64,000 bases of DNA from CBDFMG01 sp965221205 [NCBI: bacterium]. GTDB taxonomy: Bacteria > SM23-31. A model generated the notes under the pieces. The model was not told the origin of the DNA. It saw nothing but the letters and a program-made list of their open reading frames with translations, and made no database searches. A program made the position numbers and the translations under genes. Shown in pieces: positions 20,664 through 30,032 of the stretch (within the stretch, counting starts at the first letter, position 1; each line of letters begins with the position of its first letter). The DNA lies in the NCBI GenBank assembly GCA_965221205.1, contig OZ244870.1:3348001-3412000 (forward strand), given 5' to 3'.

Positions 20664-21053
20664 TTATCTATCTATTATTAATGACAATTCTAGCCCCGTT
20701 ATACTTGGAACTTGCCTGCGGTATATCTTTTCCTCATTCTTATCAATACGAAGTAGAACTGAACGTTTATTGCCTTCAGCGTCTTTGTCGTTCCATGAAA
20801 ACCAGCGATGCTTTCGCTTTGAGAATAATACCAGCGGTAACCATAAGATAGCGCTTACAACTCTCCAGTGACTAGTTCGTTCATATGTCAAGTCTGATAT
20901 TTTATCATAATCAGAAGTTACTTCATATTCGGGATAATTAAAACGGCTTTCATGGCTTTGGAATTTTACAGTAACTTTGTCATAACCCCATTTAATAATC
21001 GCTTTCTTTTCATAAGTTTTATCATCATCAATAATGACGATCTTACTTTTCAT
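20664..21053 (-). CDS. Small membrane-associated protein of unknown function
   Basis: About 129 residues from ATG 21053 (a TTG three codons upstream is possible). It has a beta-rich N-terminal region (KIVIIDDDKTYEKKAIIKWG), a single hydrophobic segment VVSAILWLPLVLF near the middle flanked by RKHRWFSW, and a conserved-looking tail VLLRIDKNEEKIYRRQV. The layout resembles small proteins that pass the membrane once and carry cytosolic soluble parts. Separate from dnaA by about 320 nt. Family not recognised. Confidence 0.6.
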   Translation of the reverse strand: MKSKIVIIDDDKTYEKKAIIKWGYDKVTVKFQSHESRFNYPEYEVTSDYDKISDLTYERTSHWRVVSAILWLPLVLFSKRKHRWFSWNDKDAEGNKRSVLLRIDKNEEKIYRRQVPSITGLELSLIIDR

Positions 21054-21376
21054 GAAGGTCAAATCTTTATGTTATCCAATCCCAATTGAAATAAAAGAAA
21101 AATAGAAATTAGTGACAACAAAATCATTAATATTCTAAAAAGCCTTCTCATGCGATCCTCCTTTAAAAATAAATTATTAGGTGTCTAATAGCCATTTTAA
21201 GGGCATTATTATATTTTCTATGGTAATAAAAAAAACCCGTGGTAATGTCAATATAAAATCACTTGGTATGGAATGGAGTGGTATTATAATTGCGAGATTG
21301 ATACGTGTGCTCAATGAAAACACAGTAGTCAAATAAGGTTTTCATGCTATTCATTTTCGAAAAACGATATTATACT
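21054..21376. other. Intergenic stretch downstream of dnaA
   Basis: No credible ORF on either strand. AT-rich. I see no clear hairpin-plus-T-run terminator for dnaA, no tRNA and no repeat. Confidence 0.45.
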
Positions 21377-22729
21377 CTACTTATGAGCGTAACCCACTTT
21401 TTCCTGAAGTGACTTCACTGTCTCCTGATAATTCTCATCCTGATCCATAAGTAAATTGACCATGTTGATTGCATGCAGGATGGTGGTGTGGTCACGCCCG
21501 CCAAAGTGGAGACCGATTGTTTTAAGGGAATTGTTGGTCAGTTGTTTTGCAAGATACATGGCAATTTGTCGGGGAATCACTACTTCCTGCTTTCTCGTTT
21601 TATCACGAAGGAGGTCGGTGTTAATTCTGAAATGATCTGCAACTAAACGCTGAATCTTTTCAATTGAAACTGGTTTCTTCTCATAAAATTTTAGATCTTT
21701 TAATACAGATTTTGTCAAAGCTACATCAATATCAGTATTGAGAATATTCGATTGGGCGATGAGTCTGTTTAATGCACAGTTGATATCTCGAATATTTTTC
21801 GTAATGTGGGACGCGATGAGATATGCCACTTCATAATCCAGTTCAATTCCGTCATCTGCGGCTTTCCGTTTGAGTATCGCCACTCTTGTTTCAAGCTCAG
21901 GTGGTTTAATATCAACAACAAGCCCGTTCTGAAATCTTGAAGTAAGGCGCTCGTGTATATCGAGAGCGGAAAACTCCCGTGGTGGCCTATCAGAGGTTAG
22001 AATTATCTGTTTGCCACGTAAATGAAGTGTATTAAAGATATGGAAAAATTGCTCCTGCGTCGATTCTTTACCAAGAAAAAACTCTATATCATCAACAATC
22101 AACAAATCAATTTTATCAAAATAATCACAGAACTGCTTTGTTTTCTTATCCTGGATCGAATTAATGAAATCGAGTGTGAATTGTTTTGATGAGACATAGA
22201 CCGCTTCTTTTACCCGTCTATGCTGAAGTGAATGTATTCCAATAGCATGAGCTAAATGGGTTTTGCCTAACCCAACACCACCCCAGAGTAAAAGTGGGTT
22301 AAATTTTGTTTTTCCCGGCTTGTCTGCTACAGCCATTGCAACAGCTCTTCCGAACTGATTACACGAACCTTCCACAAACGTATCAAATGTAAAATCAGAA
22401 TTAAATCGAGCCAATTGTTCTTTAAAGTAACTCTTTGTTTCTGGAATGATACTGGTTTTCGATTTTTTCTCACCGTTTTTCCTATTAACAATATATTCAA
22501 TACTTGCATCATCATCCAAAACTTCGCCAAGAGCAGAATAAATCAGGCCATGATAATGCTCTTCTAACCATTCTGAGAAAAATTTACTCGGAATTCTTAC
22601 TTTTAATTTTTTATCTTTTAGCTGAACAGGTCTTAGCGGTTCAAACCATGTTGAGAACTTTTGATCTTGTATTTGGGGTTTGATAATTGACAACACTTCA
22701 TCCCATACATAGACATGAGAGTTATTCAT
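21377..22729 (-). CDS. dnaA: Chromosomal replication initiator protein DnaA
   Basis: 450 residues from ATG 22729, preceded by GGAG 6 nt upstream. Domain I is WDEVLSIIKPQIQDQKFSTWF. The AAA+ domain has Walker A WGGVGLGKTHLA (about residues 150-158), Walker B LLIVDDIEFF, sensor TSDRPPREFSALDIHERLTSRF and sensor 2 KNIRDINCALNRL. Domain IV ends with IGLHFGGRDHTTILHAINMV, the DnaA signature that reads DnaA boxes. It binds and opens oriC. The stop codon is TAG. Three DnaA boxes lie upstream, consistent with autoregulation and/or an origin. dnaN is not beside it. Confidence 0.98.
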   Translation of the reverse strand: MNNSHVYVWDEVLSIIKPQIQDQKFSTWFEPLRPVQLKDKKLKVRIPSKFFSEWLEEHYHGLIYSALGEVLDDDASIEYIVNRKNGEKKSKTSIIPETKSYFKEQLARFNSDFTFDTFVEGSCNQFGRAVAMAVADKPGKTKFNPLLLWGGVGLGKTHLAHAIGIHSLQHRRVKEAVYVSSKQFTLDFINSIQDKKTKQFCDYFDKIDLLIVDDIEFFLGKESTQEQFFHIFNTLHLRGKQIILTSDRPPREFSALDIHERLTSRFQNGLVVDIKPPELETRVAILKRKAADDGIELDYEVAYLIASHITKNIRDINCALNRLIAQSNILNTDIDVALTKSVLKDLKFYEKKPVSIEKIQRLVADHFRINTDLLRDKTRKQEVVIPRQIAMYLAKQLTNNSLKTIGLHFGGRDHTTILHAINMVNLLMDQDENYQETVKSLQEKVGYAHK

Positions 22730-23351
22730 TGTTGCTCCATCTCTTAAATTACTGCAAAGCAAGTATTAAAATGTGGTTTATCAACATATACTTCAACAAT
22801 CGGGAAAGCTATTCAAAAACCATAACAAGTAATAGTTATCCACATTGATGAAAAGCTTACTAAAGTTCTATAAAGTGCTGTAATTAATTAACTAAGGCAG
22901 AACCGATGTATGTGCTCTAAAGCCGAGGAGCTGGGCTAACTTCAATATTTACAGCAGATAGATTCGTTATGAATTGAATTTATCAACATGTTTTCCACTG
23001 CCCATTATCTCCTGTTGAATGTGCCAATAAAATAGGATTTAGCTCGTTAATGTCAAGTGAAAAATAGGTAATTTTTTAACATTTTTTCACTAAATTCTAA
23101 TAGCCAATTTCATTCATGAGAAGTTAGACATTTTCATTCGATAGCAGATTTAATGAATCCTTCAAACCTGTTTGATAGTAGCTGGTTATAGAGTTTATTT
23201 ATCGATTCGGTTGTGTGTTATTAATTTAACGGTTATCTTTTCTGAACTTTTTGCCAGAACACTATTGTCTGTTACACTTCCCATGATTTTCTAAGCGGCA
23301 ATAACACCAGCTGCCTTTATAAGACGACTTTGTGCATAGAGAGAGTCCATT
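22730..23351. promoter_or_regulatory. oriC: dnaA upstream region, candidate oriC
   Basis: 622 bp without genes between divergent dnaA and AlaX-like genes. It contains TTATCCACA (22836-22844, exact DnaA-box consensus) and two TTATCAACA boxes (22778-22786, 22980-22988), all in the same orientation, plus an AT-rich tract around 23040-23110 that could serve as an unwinding element. This is the usual anatomy of a bacterial origin or of an autoregulated dnaA promoter. GC-skew over the whole chromosome would decide. Confidence 0.6.
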
Positions 23352-24543
23352 ATGACAAACCGACTGTATTATTGCGATTCTTATACAACAGAATTTGACT
23401 CCCGGATAATTAATATTCGACAAGAAAAAAGCAGAACAGGAGTTATACTTGAACAGACGCTATTTTATCCTACTTCCGGTGGACAATTACATGATTCAGG
23501 TACGCTGAATGGTATCATTGTAACTGATGTTGTAGAAAGTAAAGATGAGATTGTTCACTATATCGAAAGTAAGCATATTGGAGATGAAGTGCTCAGCTCC
23601 ATAGATTGGGATCGCCGACTCCACTTCATGCGACAGCACGCTGGGCAACATATTCTTTCTGCAGTACTGTTGGACGACTGGGGTGCAGAAACAGTTTCAG
23701 TATCATTAAGACTTCATAACTCAACAATAGAAATCAAACAAGATGAAATATTACCAAGTGTAATTCGCAAAGCAGAACACACTGCCAATGAATGGATACT
23801 GAAGAATACCCCCATTTCTGTTTTGTTTCCTACTGACAAAGGGTTAGTTAAGCTACTTCTTAGAAAAAACCTCCGAAATGGAAAAAATCAGGATTGTCCA
23901 TATTGATGGTCTTGATTATATTCCCTGTGGGGGAACACACTGCTCGCGTACAGGAGAAGTCGGCATCATCAAGATTACTGGAATTGAAAAAATTCGCGGC
24001 AATATCAGATTGATATTTCACTGTGGAAAAAATGCACTTAACGATTATGATTGTAAGAATTCGCTATTGTAATCATTGAACATGACATTTTCGTCAGACG
24101 AGAATACATTAGTACAAAAAGCAACCAAACTGATAGATGAAAACAAATCGCTTTCCAAAGCATTCGCCGGAATGAAACAGGATATCATATCAGGCCCGTG
24201 ATCTTTATCGACATGGTAATACATTTGGTAATAGTATGCTTGTCACTCATATATTTGAATCGAGTACTACAGCTGATTTACAACTTCTCTCTCAGGGGTT
24301 TCGCAAATGTGGTTCTTGTATTTCAATTCTTGCATATTCCGGAGATAAGAAATGTTTTGTATTTTTCTACTCAGAAGATGTTCCGCTTGATTTCACTTTG
24401 CTCCTTGAAGATGTTAAGAAAGAATATCCGGTAAAGGTGGTGGTGGCAAAACGATGATACAGGGAAGTATACCAGACACAATTAATATTCAAGATTTTCT
24501 GAATATGGTAATAAATCTTATTCAAAGTGCTATTACACAGTAA
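23352..24543 (+). pseudogene. Alanyl-tRNA editing protein (AlaX-L type), broken
   Basis: The first frame (23352-23906) carries the editing-domain motif RQHAGQHILSA (zinc-binding HxxxH). After a frameshift near 23870 the second metal motif CGGTHCSRTGEVG appears. Further shifts occur near 24075-24235, and near 24430 the DHHA1 Gly-rich GGGGK stretch leads to a terminal helix ending SAITQ and TAA 24541-24543. Full length corresponds to the roughly 395-residue AlaX-L class that removes Ser or Gly from mischarged tRNA-Ala. At least three frame changes plus an in-frame TGA, so inactive as written. Confidence 0.85.
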
Positions 24544-24649
24544 TTCCTTTCTGTGTTTCATGATTTTATTAATTTTATAGCCGATAATACTGATAGTGAT
24601 TCACTGATTTGCAAACAATTATAATAAATACAGGGAATTTTCGGCTGCA

Positions 24650-25040
24650 ATGAATTGTCCAGGTTGTTATGAAGTACCGGAAAATGTTGAACTGTGTCCA
24701 CATTGTGGCACTCCACGTACCGTCAATACAGATAGACCAAAGGATGTAAAAAAAATACACATTAAAAATAACATTGATAAAACCAGGTCCACGAGAAAGT
24801 ACGGTTTCGCTGATTGCTGAAATCACCGGTTTATCTGAAAAACAGGTAAAGCAAAACATAACAAATACTCCCTGGACTCTCGTGTCGCGTCTGCCGTTTG
24901 ATAAAGCTCAGGAAATCAAAGTGCTGCTCGAAACAAGCAGAGCAGTCGTCCGTCTTGAGGGGATGAACATCTGGGATGACGAAGATTCCAGAAACGGGTT
25001 CGACAATTCTGTTCAATTAGATAAGCACGATCAAGGTTGA
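24650..25040 (+). CDS. Zinc-ribbon protein with L7/L12 C-terminal-like domain, frameshift in A8 run
   Basis: ATG 24650 gives a zinc ribbon, NCPGCYEVPENVELCPHCG (two CxxC knuckles). One extra A in the run of eight As at 24747-24754 breaks the frame; removing it continues KKYTLKITLIKPGPRES, then VSLIAEITGLSEKQVKQNI, then the EIKVLLETSRAVVRLEGM segment. The latter strongly resembles the ribosomal L7/L12 C-terminal fold (I-x-V-I-x-x-I-R-E-I-T-G-L-x-L-K-E-A-K...). About 129 residues if corrected. Its TGA overlaps the next gene's TTG start (TTGA), indicating coupling. Role unknown. A programmed slip, a mutation or a sequence error are all possible. Confidence 0.65.
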
Positions 25041-25567
25041 AAAAACCTAAAGTGGCGTATCTTATTGTCGGTATTCTTATAGCATCAATTGCACTCCTTG
25101 TATATATCCTTGCCCCCATTACTCCCGATGACGGACAAGGACTTCTCGGCGGACTTCAAGGCAATGATCCCGATATAGAAGCTGGCAACATAATGTCTAT
25201 GGAAGAACTTAAATCAGATGAAGACATTGCCGAAATCCTCGAAGAATCCGATGAGAGTATACCTGCACCAGAAGAAGTTGAATTAACAACTATTGATTTG
25301 AGTGATCACGGCACAAACCCTTATATTGCTGCAATCATCATCCGATTTGAACTTGTCTCGAAGGAGTGGGTGACATTGGATATATATAACAAGGAATTCA
25401 ATAAAATCACATTACTACTTTCAGGAACCTTAGAACCAAACACCTACTGGGTTACCTGGAATGGTTCAACTGATGCCGCTTCTAATGTAGCGCCCGGTGT
25501 CTATATCGCTGTATTGGCAACTCCTATAAGAACATCTTATCGCAAAATTGTGTGGTTATTCGAGTAG
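25037..25567 (+). CDS. Membrane-anchored protein with FlgD-like Ig domain
   Basis: 176 residues from TTG 25037, which overlaps the preceding stop by 4 nt. An N-terminal membrane segment (YLIVGILIASIALLVYIL) is followed by an acidic linker (SMEELKSDEDIAEILEESDE) and a C-terminal beta domain: IRFELVSKEWVTLDIYN, then TYWVTWNGSTDAASNVAPGVYIAVL, then YRKIVWL. That is the FlgD-type/type IX sorting-module Ig pattern, here anchored N-terminally, so it probably presents the domain in the periplasm. Translationally coupled to the zinc-ribbon/L7-L12-like gene, suggesting a joint function that I cannot name. Confidence 0.7.
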   Translation: MKKPKVAYLIVGILIASIALLVYILAPITPDDGQGLLGGLQGNDPDIEAGNIMSMEELKSDEDIAEILEESDESIPAPEEVELTTIDLSDHGTNPYIAAIIIRFELVSKEWVTLDIYNKEFNKITLLLSGTLEPNTYWVTWNGSTDAASNVAPGVYIAVLATPIRTSYRKIVWLFE

Positions 25568-25687
25568 TATATTTAATGAAAATACCAATTTAGAATCGTT
25601 CTTAATCTTTTAAATTGATGGCAAGCGTCTTAAAGAGGTTCAGAATTCTGTCGATATTATTAATGGGATAATTAAAAGAGACATGAG

Positions 25688-25975
25688 ATGGACACCCGTG
25701 ATTTTGAAATTGCAAAAAATCACATGGACGAGATTTTGGAATACAGGACAGTGTTAGCACATATTCTTAAAAGGAAAGTGACGATTAATCAGGCAATCAC
25801 TGACTGGATTGAAAAAGATTATATCAATAAAATACCGTGGAAAATAGAAAATTCTACACACACTTCATTACAGCAGATCACATTAGTCTTACAAAGATTC
25901 TTTCACCGCTGCCGCAAGTATTGGGACCATAATTTCATGATGACCGGTAATCTTGCATCCCTTTCCTCCTGTTAA
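25688..25975 (+). CDS. Small hypothetical protein, overlaps convergent gene
   Basis: 95 residues. The N-terminal 45 residues (EIAKNHMDEILEYRTVLAHI, then KRKVTINQAITDWIEKDY) read like a real helical small protein of a family known from many bacteria as unnamed short ORFs, with the RxxTINQAxxDWIEK pattern. The last 29 codons run antisense into the end of the deoxyhypusine-synthase-like gene and read less convincingly, so a frame change near 25880 is possible. No function assigned. Confidence 0.45.
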   Translation: MDTRDFEIAKNHMDEILEYRTVLAHILKRKVTINQAITDWIEKDYINKIPWKIENSTHTSLQQITLVLQRFFHRCRKYWDHNFMMTGNLASLSSC

Positions 25976-26830
25976 GGTGGGTCTGGAAACTACATTCTCA
26001 TGAGGCCTATAATGTTGAATCATATCAAAGTTTACCGCAGTAAATCCTTCGGCAGGATGTCCGAGATTACGGACAACAGTCAATGCCTTCAGAAAAACTT
26101 CAGGAAGAATTACTGCAGAACCTATATTAAGCACCACTCCTCCACTGTCTAATCTGCACAGAGCATTCGATAAAATTCTGAAATCGCGCATTGAAAGTTC
26201 ACCAATAATCTTTCCATTCGATGAAGGATGCTGATGGGTAGTTTCTGTGCCAATCCCCACAAATACGGTAATGGGAATCCCTTTTTTATATGCAGCGGCA
26301 AAAACACTCACATGCCCATTCGGTGTTGTTTCTTCAGAAAGCTTTTTGCCAATTGATTCGCCATACCCCAGACCTTCCTGTTGACCTCCAGCAAGCGCAT
26401 CATTAATCATGAATGAGGTCTCAGCAGACATTCCGAATGTTCCATCAACTAAATTTGCTGCAACATCCTCTGATGTATGACCGAAGCATGCAAGTTCCAA
26501 GTCGTGAATGACCACCGCACCATTTGTACAAACTGCTGTTATTATTTCACGTTCTATTAAATCAATAATTACCGGTCCCAAGCCACACTTAATAACATGA
26601 GCACCCATCATCCAGATAACTTCTTTTTTGCTTTTGTTTGCAGAAACAACCGCATCTACTACTGCTTTTAAATCTGACGATTTCAATAGAGGAGGCATGG
26701 AAGCAAGGAAATCATGAAATGATCCCCCGGTTTTGTATACTTTCGCAAGATCTTGAATAGTCACTTTACTCACACGGTCGTGAATCGATATCGTTTTTAT
26801 CCGGCTAAGATCAATCTCTTGATGTTTCAT
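25889..26830 (-). CDS. Deoxyhypusine synthase-like family protein, function uncertain
   Basis: 313 residues, no signal. It shows a Rossmann-like NAD-binding arrangement: VIWMMGAHVIKCGLGPVIIDL, TAVCTNGAVVIHDLELACFG, HTSEDVAANLVDGTFGMSAE, TVFVGIGTETTHQHP, LNIGSAVILPEVFLKAL and a C-terminal TGHHEIMVPILAAA. The HDLE...G-TSEDV block recalls deoxyhypusine synthase, but the catalytic Lys region is not clearly conserved, and bacteria generally lack eIF5A. It belongs to a widespread bacterial family often annotated as DHS-like or unknown. Last gene of the minus-strand envelope group, 16 nt after the DUF3108 gene. Confidence 0.6.
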   Translation of the reverse strand: MKHQEIDLSRIKTISIHDRVSKVTIQDLAKVYKTGGSFHDFLASMPPLLKSSDLKAVVDAVVSANKSKKEVIWMMGAHVIKCGLGPVIIDLIEREIITAVCTNGAVVIHDLELACFGHTSEDVAANLVDGTFGMSAETSFMINDALAGGQQEGLGYGESIGKKLSEETTPNGHVSVFAAAYKKGIPITVFVGIGTETTHQHPSSNGKIIGELSMRDFRILSNALCRLDSGGVVLNIGSAVILPEVFLKALTVVRNLGHPAEGFTAVNFDMIQHYRPHENVVSRPTLTGGKGCKITGHHEIMVPILAAAVKESL

Positions 26831-26846
26831 GCTACTCCGCTTTGTT

Positions 26847-27668
26847 TTATGGAAGAAATTCCGTTTCGATATTAGTCAGTTTTGCAGCCACATGGCCGAA
26901 TATCACTTTGCTTACCATTAATACCGGTATTTTTCGCTCATCATCACTCAAGTATATATGAATTCTCCCTTGATGTTTAAATAGGCCTTCCGTTTTCAGC
27001 TTCGGCTCAACAACAATACAGTTAAATTTGCCTGCCGGAACCCGGATCTGCTGTTTTTTCTGCACTTCAACTACAATATCGTATACTTTATCGTTATCAT
27101 AATTTGGGATTTCGATTTTGTCACCTAAATTTAACTCCTGCGTGCGGACATAGAAAAATGCAGACAGAACATCTTGGCAATACGCCGGAATATCAACCGT
27201 ATCACGTTGGCTAAATGCAGTATTGTTTTCCTGATCGAGTACAAATTTCCTTTCCTGACGCCACTTGCCTTCACTCAACTTTTTTTCAAATCCAAGCGAA
27301 TATATCCCTAATGTATCGATATAAGAGGTAATTTGATCATCTACAGGATAAAGAGCTGAAATGAACCTGTTTGAGAGCGCACGTGAACGGACTTCAAATG
27401 CCCCTCTGCCATTTCTGGTTACCACTTGGGGAATAGAAATTGTCGCCGTTCCGACCGTACTTGGACCCCAATCGATGTCAAAGGAGAGTTTTTCACCGAC
27501 AGAGAATGCATTGTTAGAAATTACTCTTTGGTCCGCACTATTTTGTGATGTGCGGATTAATTCATTTTGCACTCCCTCATCCGGGTCGGAATGAATTCCA
27601 TAGCTAAAAAAAAACATCCCCAGAAGAATTAGGAAACATGTATATGTTTTAGAAGTATGTCGAGCCAT
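26847..27668 (-). CDS. DUF3108 secreted protein
   Basis: 273 residues with an N-terminal signal/anchor (TCFLILLGMFFFSYGI). The DUF3108 pattern is evident: FSVGEKLSFDIDWGPSTVGTA, then YPVDDQITSYIDTLGIYSLG, RVPAGKFNCIVVEPKL and a terminal IHIYLSDDERKIPVLMVSKVIFGHVAAKLTNIE. This periplasmic, beta-rich, lipocalin-like family often sits beside lipopolysaccharide or surface-glycan genes, as here, downstream of heptosyltransferases. Enzymatic role not known. Confidence 0.85.
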   Translation of the reverse strand: MARHTSKTYTCFLILLGMFFFSYGIHSDPDEGVQNELIRTSQNSADQRVISNNAFSVGEKLSFDIDWGPSTVGTATISIPQVVTRNGRGAFEVRSRALSNRFISALYPVDDQITSYIDTLGIYSLGFEKKLSEGKWRQERKFVLDQENNTAFSQRDTVDIPAYCQDVLSAFFYVRTQELNLGDKIEIPNYDNDKVYDIVVEVQKKQQIRVPAGKFNCIVVEPKLKTEGLFKHQGRIHIYLSDDERKIPVLMVSKVIFGHVAAKLTNIETEFLP

Positions 27669-27714
27669 ATAAGAATAACGTGTTTAGTTAAATCCATCAG
27701 AATAATATACTGAC

Positions 27715-28800
27715 TCACGCATGAGAATGTTTCTTTTTGTCCGAATTTTCATGAATTAGTTCTTTGGCTGCTTTGCATACCATGTCAGGAGTTATCAACT
27801 CCATGCATTGTTTTTTCTTGCATGGCCCGCCATTGCATTCCGAACATGCTTCCATATCAGGAACCAGCATATCTTTTTCTCTTCCATAGGCTCCCCACCT
27901 CTGAGGTGATTCATGCCGGACAGGAGGATAGAGACCCAGAACCGGTGTGCCAATTGTGTTTGCTATGTGTAATACACCGGTGCTCGGTACCAACAAGAGT
28001 GCTGCAGACCGCAAAAATGCCGCGAGGACAGACAACGGGTATACCTGTGGTAAAATTGATACTCCCGAACCGGCATGTTGATAGACAAATTCTGCTAAAT
28101 GTTCCTCTCCATGTCCCCAGGTTACGACAATTGGCATTTTGATTTCTTTACTCATGAGTCTGCATGCTTCTGCGAAATTTTCCAGCGGCCAGTCCATCCC
28201 CGACCCTCTGCTGCCCGGATGAACAACAATACATGGTTCATTTGTATTCAAACCAAGATTTTCAAAAATCTGTTGGGCGATCTTATCATCTTCTTTCGTA
28301 ACAGAGAATTTAAATTGGGGGGTACTTACCGGTAAACCTACTGCATTAAGGAGATTAATATTGTATTGCGATTCGTGTTTTTCAGAAACTTTGCGATGTT
28401 CATAATGCTTTCTGTTAAATAGCCATGAGTAGAACCGGAAACCAGTTCCTATTCTAACCGGTATACCGGCACTCCACATGAGAAGAGCAAGCCTGAAGGT
28501 CGGATGGATCACTACTGCACAGTCAAATGATTTGGATCGAAGCTCTTTGTGTAATTCTAAAAATGGCCTGACAACCCCAGAATCAGAATCGTAGTTGATG
28601 ATGGTGTCGATGTCGGGATTGCGCTCTCCTATTACTGCGGTTACACGGCTACATAAAAGTGATACCCGGGCTTCCGGGATAACTGATTTAATAGAAGCAG
28701 CAACAGGAGTAGAAAGCATCACATCACCGATTCGGTCTGTCCGAACCAATAAAAAGGTTCGAAGATTCGTATATTCTTGATTATCAGTTTTCGTTTCCAT
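27715..28800 (-). CDS. Glycosyltransferase family 9 (heptosyltransferase)
   Basis: 361 residues from ATG 28800, which has GAAGGAAAG immediately upstream; a GTG at 28815 is open too. GT-B fold with FLLVRTDRIGDVMLSTPVA (N-terminal GT9 motif), VHPGSRGSGMDWPLENF (donor-site motif) and LVPSTGVLHIANTIGTPVLGLYPP. The C-terminal CSECNGGPCKKKQCM cluster is seen in a subgroup of these enzymes. It transfers ADP-heptose to the LPS inner core on the cytoplasmic face. Start overlaps the tail of the upstream phosphatase gene. Confidence 0.92.
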   Translation of the reverse strand: METKTDNQEYTNLRTFLLVRTDRIGDVMLSTPVAASIKSVIPEARVSLLCSRVTAVIGERNPDIDTIINYDSDSGVVRPFLELHKELRSKSFDCAVVIHPTFRLALLMWSAGIPVRIGTGFRFYSWLFNRKHYEHRKVSEKHESQYNINLLNAVGLPVSTPQFKFSVTKEDDKIAQQIFENLGLNTNEPCIVVHPGSRGSGMDWPLENFAEACRLMSKEIKMPIVVTWGHGEEHLAEFVYQHAGSGVSILPQVYPLSVLAAFLRSAALLLVPSTGVLHIANTIGTPVLGLYPPVRHESPQRWGAYGREKDMLVPDMEACSECNGGPCKKKQCMELITPDMVCKAAKELIHENSDKKKHSHA

Positions 28801-29291
28801 ACTTTCCTTCAGCACCGCTTTGACTGTTATCCAGGAACAGAATTGTTTTGATGCGCTCTATTTCCTTATTAATACTCATAAAACACTCGTAGTATACATC
28901 AGCATCGCCGCCGATCGGGTCGTGAATAGTATCACTTATCACTTCTTCTTTTTCCCGACCGAACCGCATCAGTAAATAGACTTTATCATAATATTTTGGA
29001 TGAAATAATAGAATATACTCAAGATGTTCCGGTGACATTACGAGAACATGATCGGCTTCCCTGAGCATCTCCTCGGTCAGCATCCTAGATGAATGCTTTG
29101 ATAAATCGATGCCATGTTCTTCTGAAATAGCAACACTGTATGATGCTACCCGCTGTCCATCCGCAGCATGTATTCCGGCAGAATGTATGGTCAACACCAA
29201 CTTCTTTGAAACGTTTCTTACGTAGATATTCCGCCAATGGGCTTCTGCACATGTTACCAGTACAGAGAAAAAGTATAGTGTTGTAACGCAT
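28784..29291 (-). pseudogene. Low-molecular-weight protein tyrosine phosphatase, one frameshift
   Basis: The N-terminal frame starts ATG 29291 and holds the P-loop LFLCTGNMCRSPLAEYL (CxxxxCR-S, here C-T-G-N-M-C-R-S). At a GACC near 29187 one base too many shifts the frame; the remainder reads TIHSAGIHAADGQRV, then GIDLSKHSSRMLTEEML and the general-acid region ISDTIHDPIGGDADVYYECF (DP motif). About 168 residues if corrected. In other species such enzymes act with tyrosine kinases in polysaccharide export or as arginine phosphatases. Single-base indel, so mutation or sequence error. Confidence 0.85.
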
Positions 29292-29342
29292 TATACTCTT
29301 TCGTTTCTGTTCACTTACCTGTGTGTGATATTTATTACAGTA

Positions 29343-29993
29343 CTACATTACAGCACAATCTATATCGAGAACATTCTTAATTTCGTTTTTCGTAACTGCA
29401 CCCTCTCGAAGAATCAACGGCTCCCCATTAACAATTGAAATGACTGTCGAGGGGACTGTACCTTGCGTGATTCCCGCATCAAGAATTAATTCTGCAGATG
29501 AACGGATTACCGTATCTATGTGTTCAATAGAACTGCACTCCGGATCACCGGAGAGATTTGCACTTGTCGTGGTAATAGGCTTACCGAATGCTTCTGTCAA
29601 CCGCAAACACAGATTATTATCCGGAATACGAATGCCAATAGTCGCATCCTTTTCCTGTAGTGCTTCAGCAACAGAAGGAGAAGATTTTCCGACAATTGTG
29701 AGCGCCCCCGGCCAAAATGCTTGCATCAGTTGTTTTCCAATTTCTGAAATTTCAGTTAGATAGTGTTGTGCTGATGCGATATTAGAAACCATAACCGAAA
29801 TTGACTTGGACAAATCCCGCTTCTTTAATGCAAACAAACGTTGAATCGCCATGCTGTTTTCTGCATCGACACCAAGTCCATAAACTGTATCAGTAGGATA
29901 AATTACCACTCCACCTTTTTTTAGGATATCTGTTGCTAAAGTTATTTCATCCCGCCGCAGATTTTCAAGATCGATGGAAATTGTCTGACTCAT
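29343..29993 (-). CDS. tsaC: L-threonylcarbamoyladenylate synthase (Sua5/YciO/YrdC)
   Basis: 216 residues. GGVVIYPTDTVYGLGVDAEN, LFALKKRDLSKSISVMV (KxR..SKS binding motif), FWPGALTIVG, IGIRIPDNNLCLRL and ITTTSANLSGDPECSSI make the full YrdC domain. It makes threonylcarbamoyl-AMP from threonine, bicarbonate and ATP for the t6A37 modification of ANN-decoding tRNAs in the cytosol. The short YrdC-only form lacks the Sua5 C-terminal domain. Embedded in the envelope operon. Confidence 0.93.
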   Translation of the reverse strand: MSQTISIDLENLRRDEITLATDILKKGGVVIYPTDTVYGLGVDAENSMAIQRLFALKKRDLSKSISVMVSNIASAQHYLTEISEIGKQLMQAFWPGALTIVGKSSPSVAEALQEKDATIGIRIPDNNLCLRLTEAFGKPITTTSANLSGDPECSSIEHIDTVIRSSAELILDAGITQGTVPSTVISIVNGEPLILREGAVTKNEIKNVLDIDCAVM

Positions 29994-30032
29994 TTATACA
30001 AATTCATCGTTGAATTCACAAGTAAAGATATG

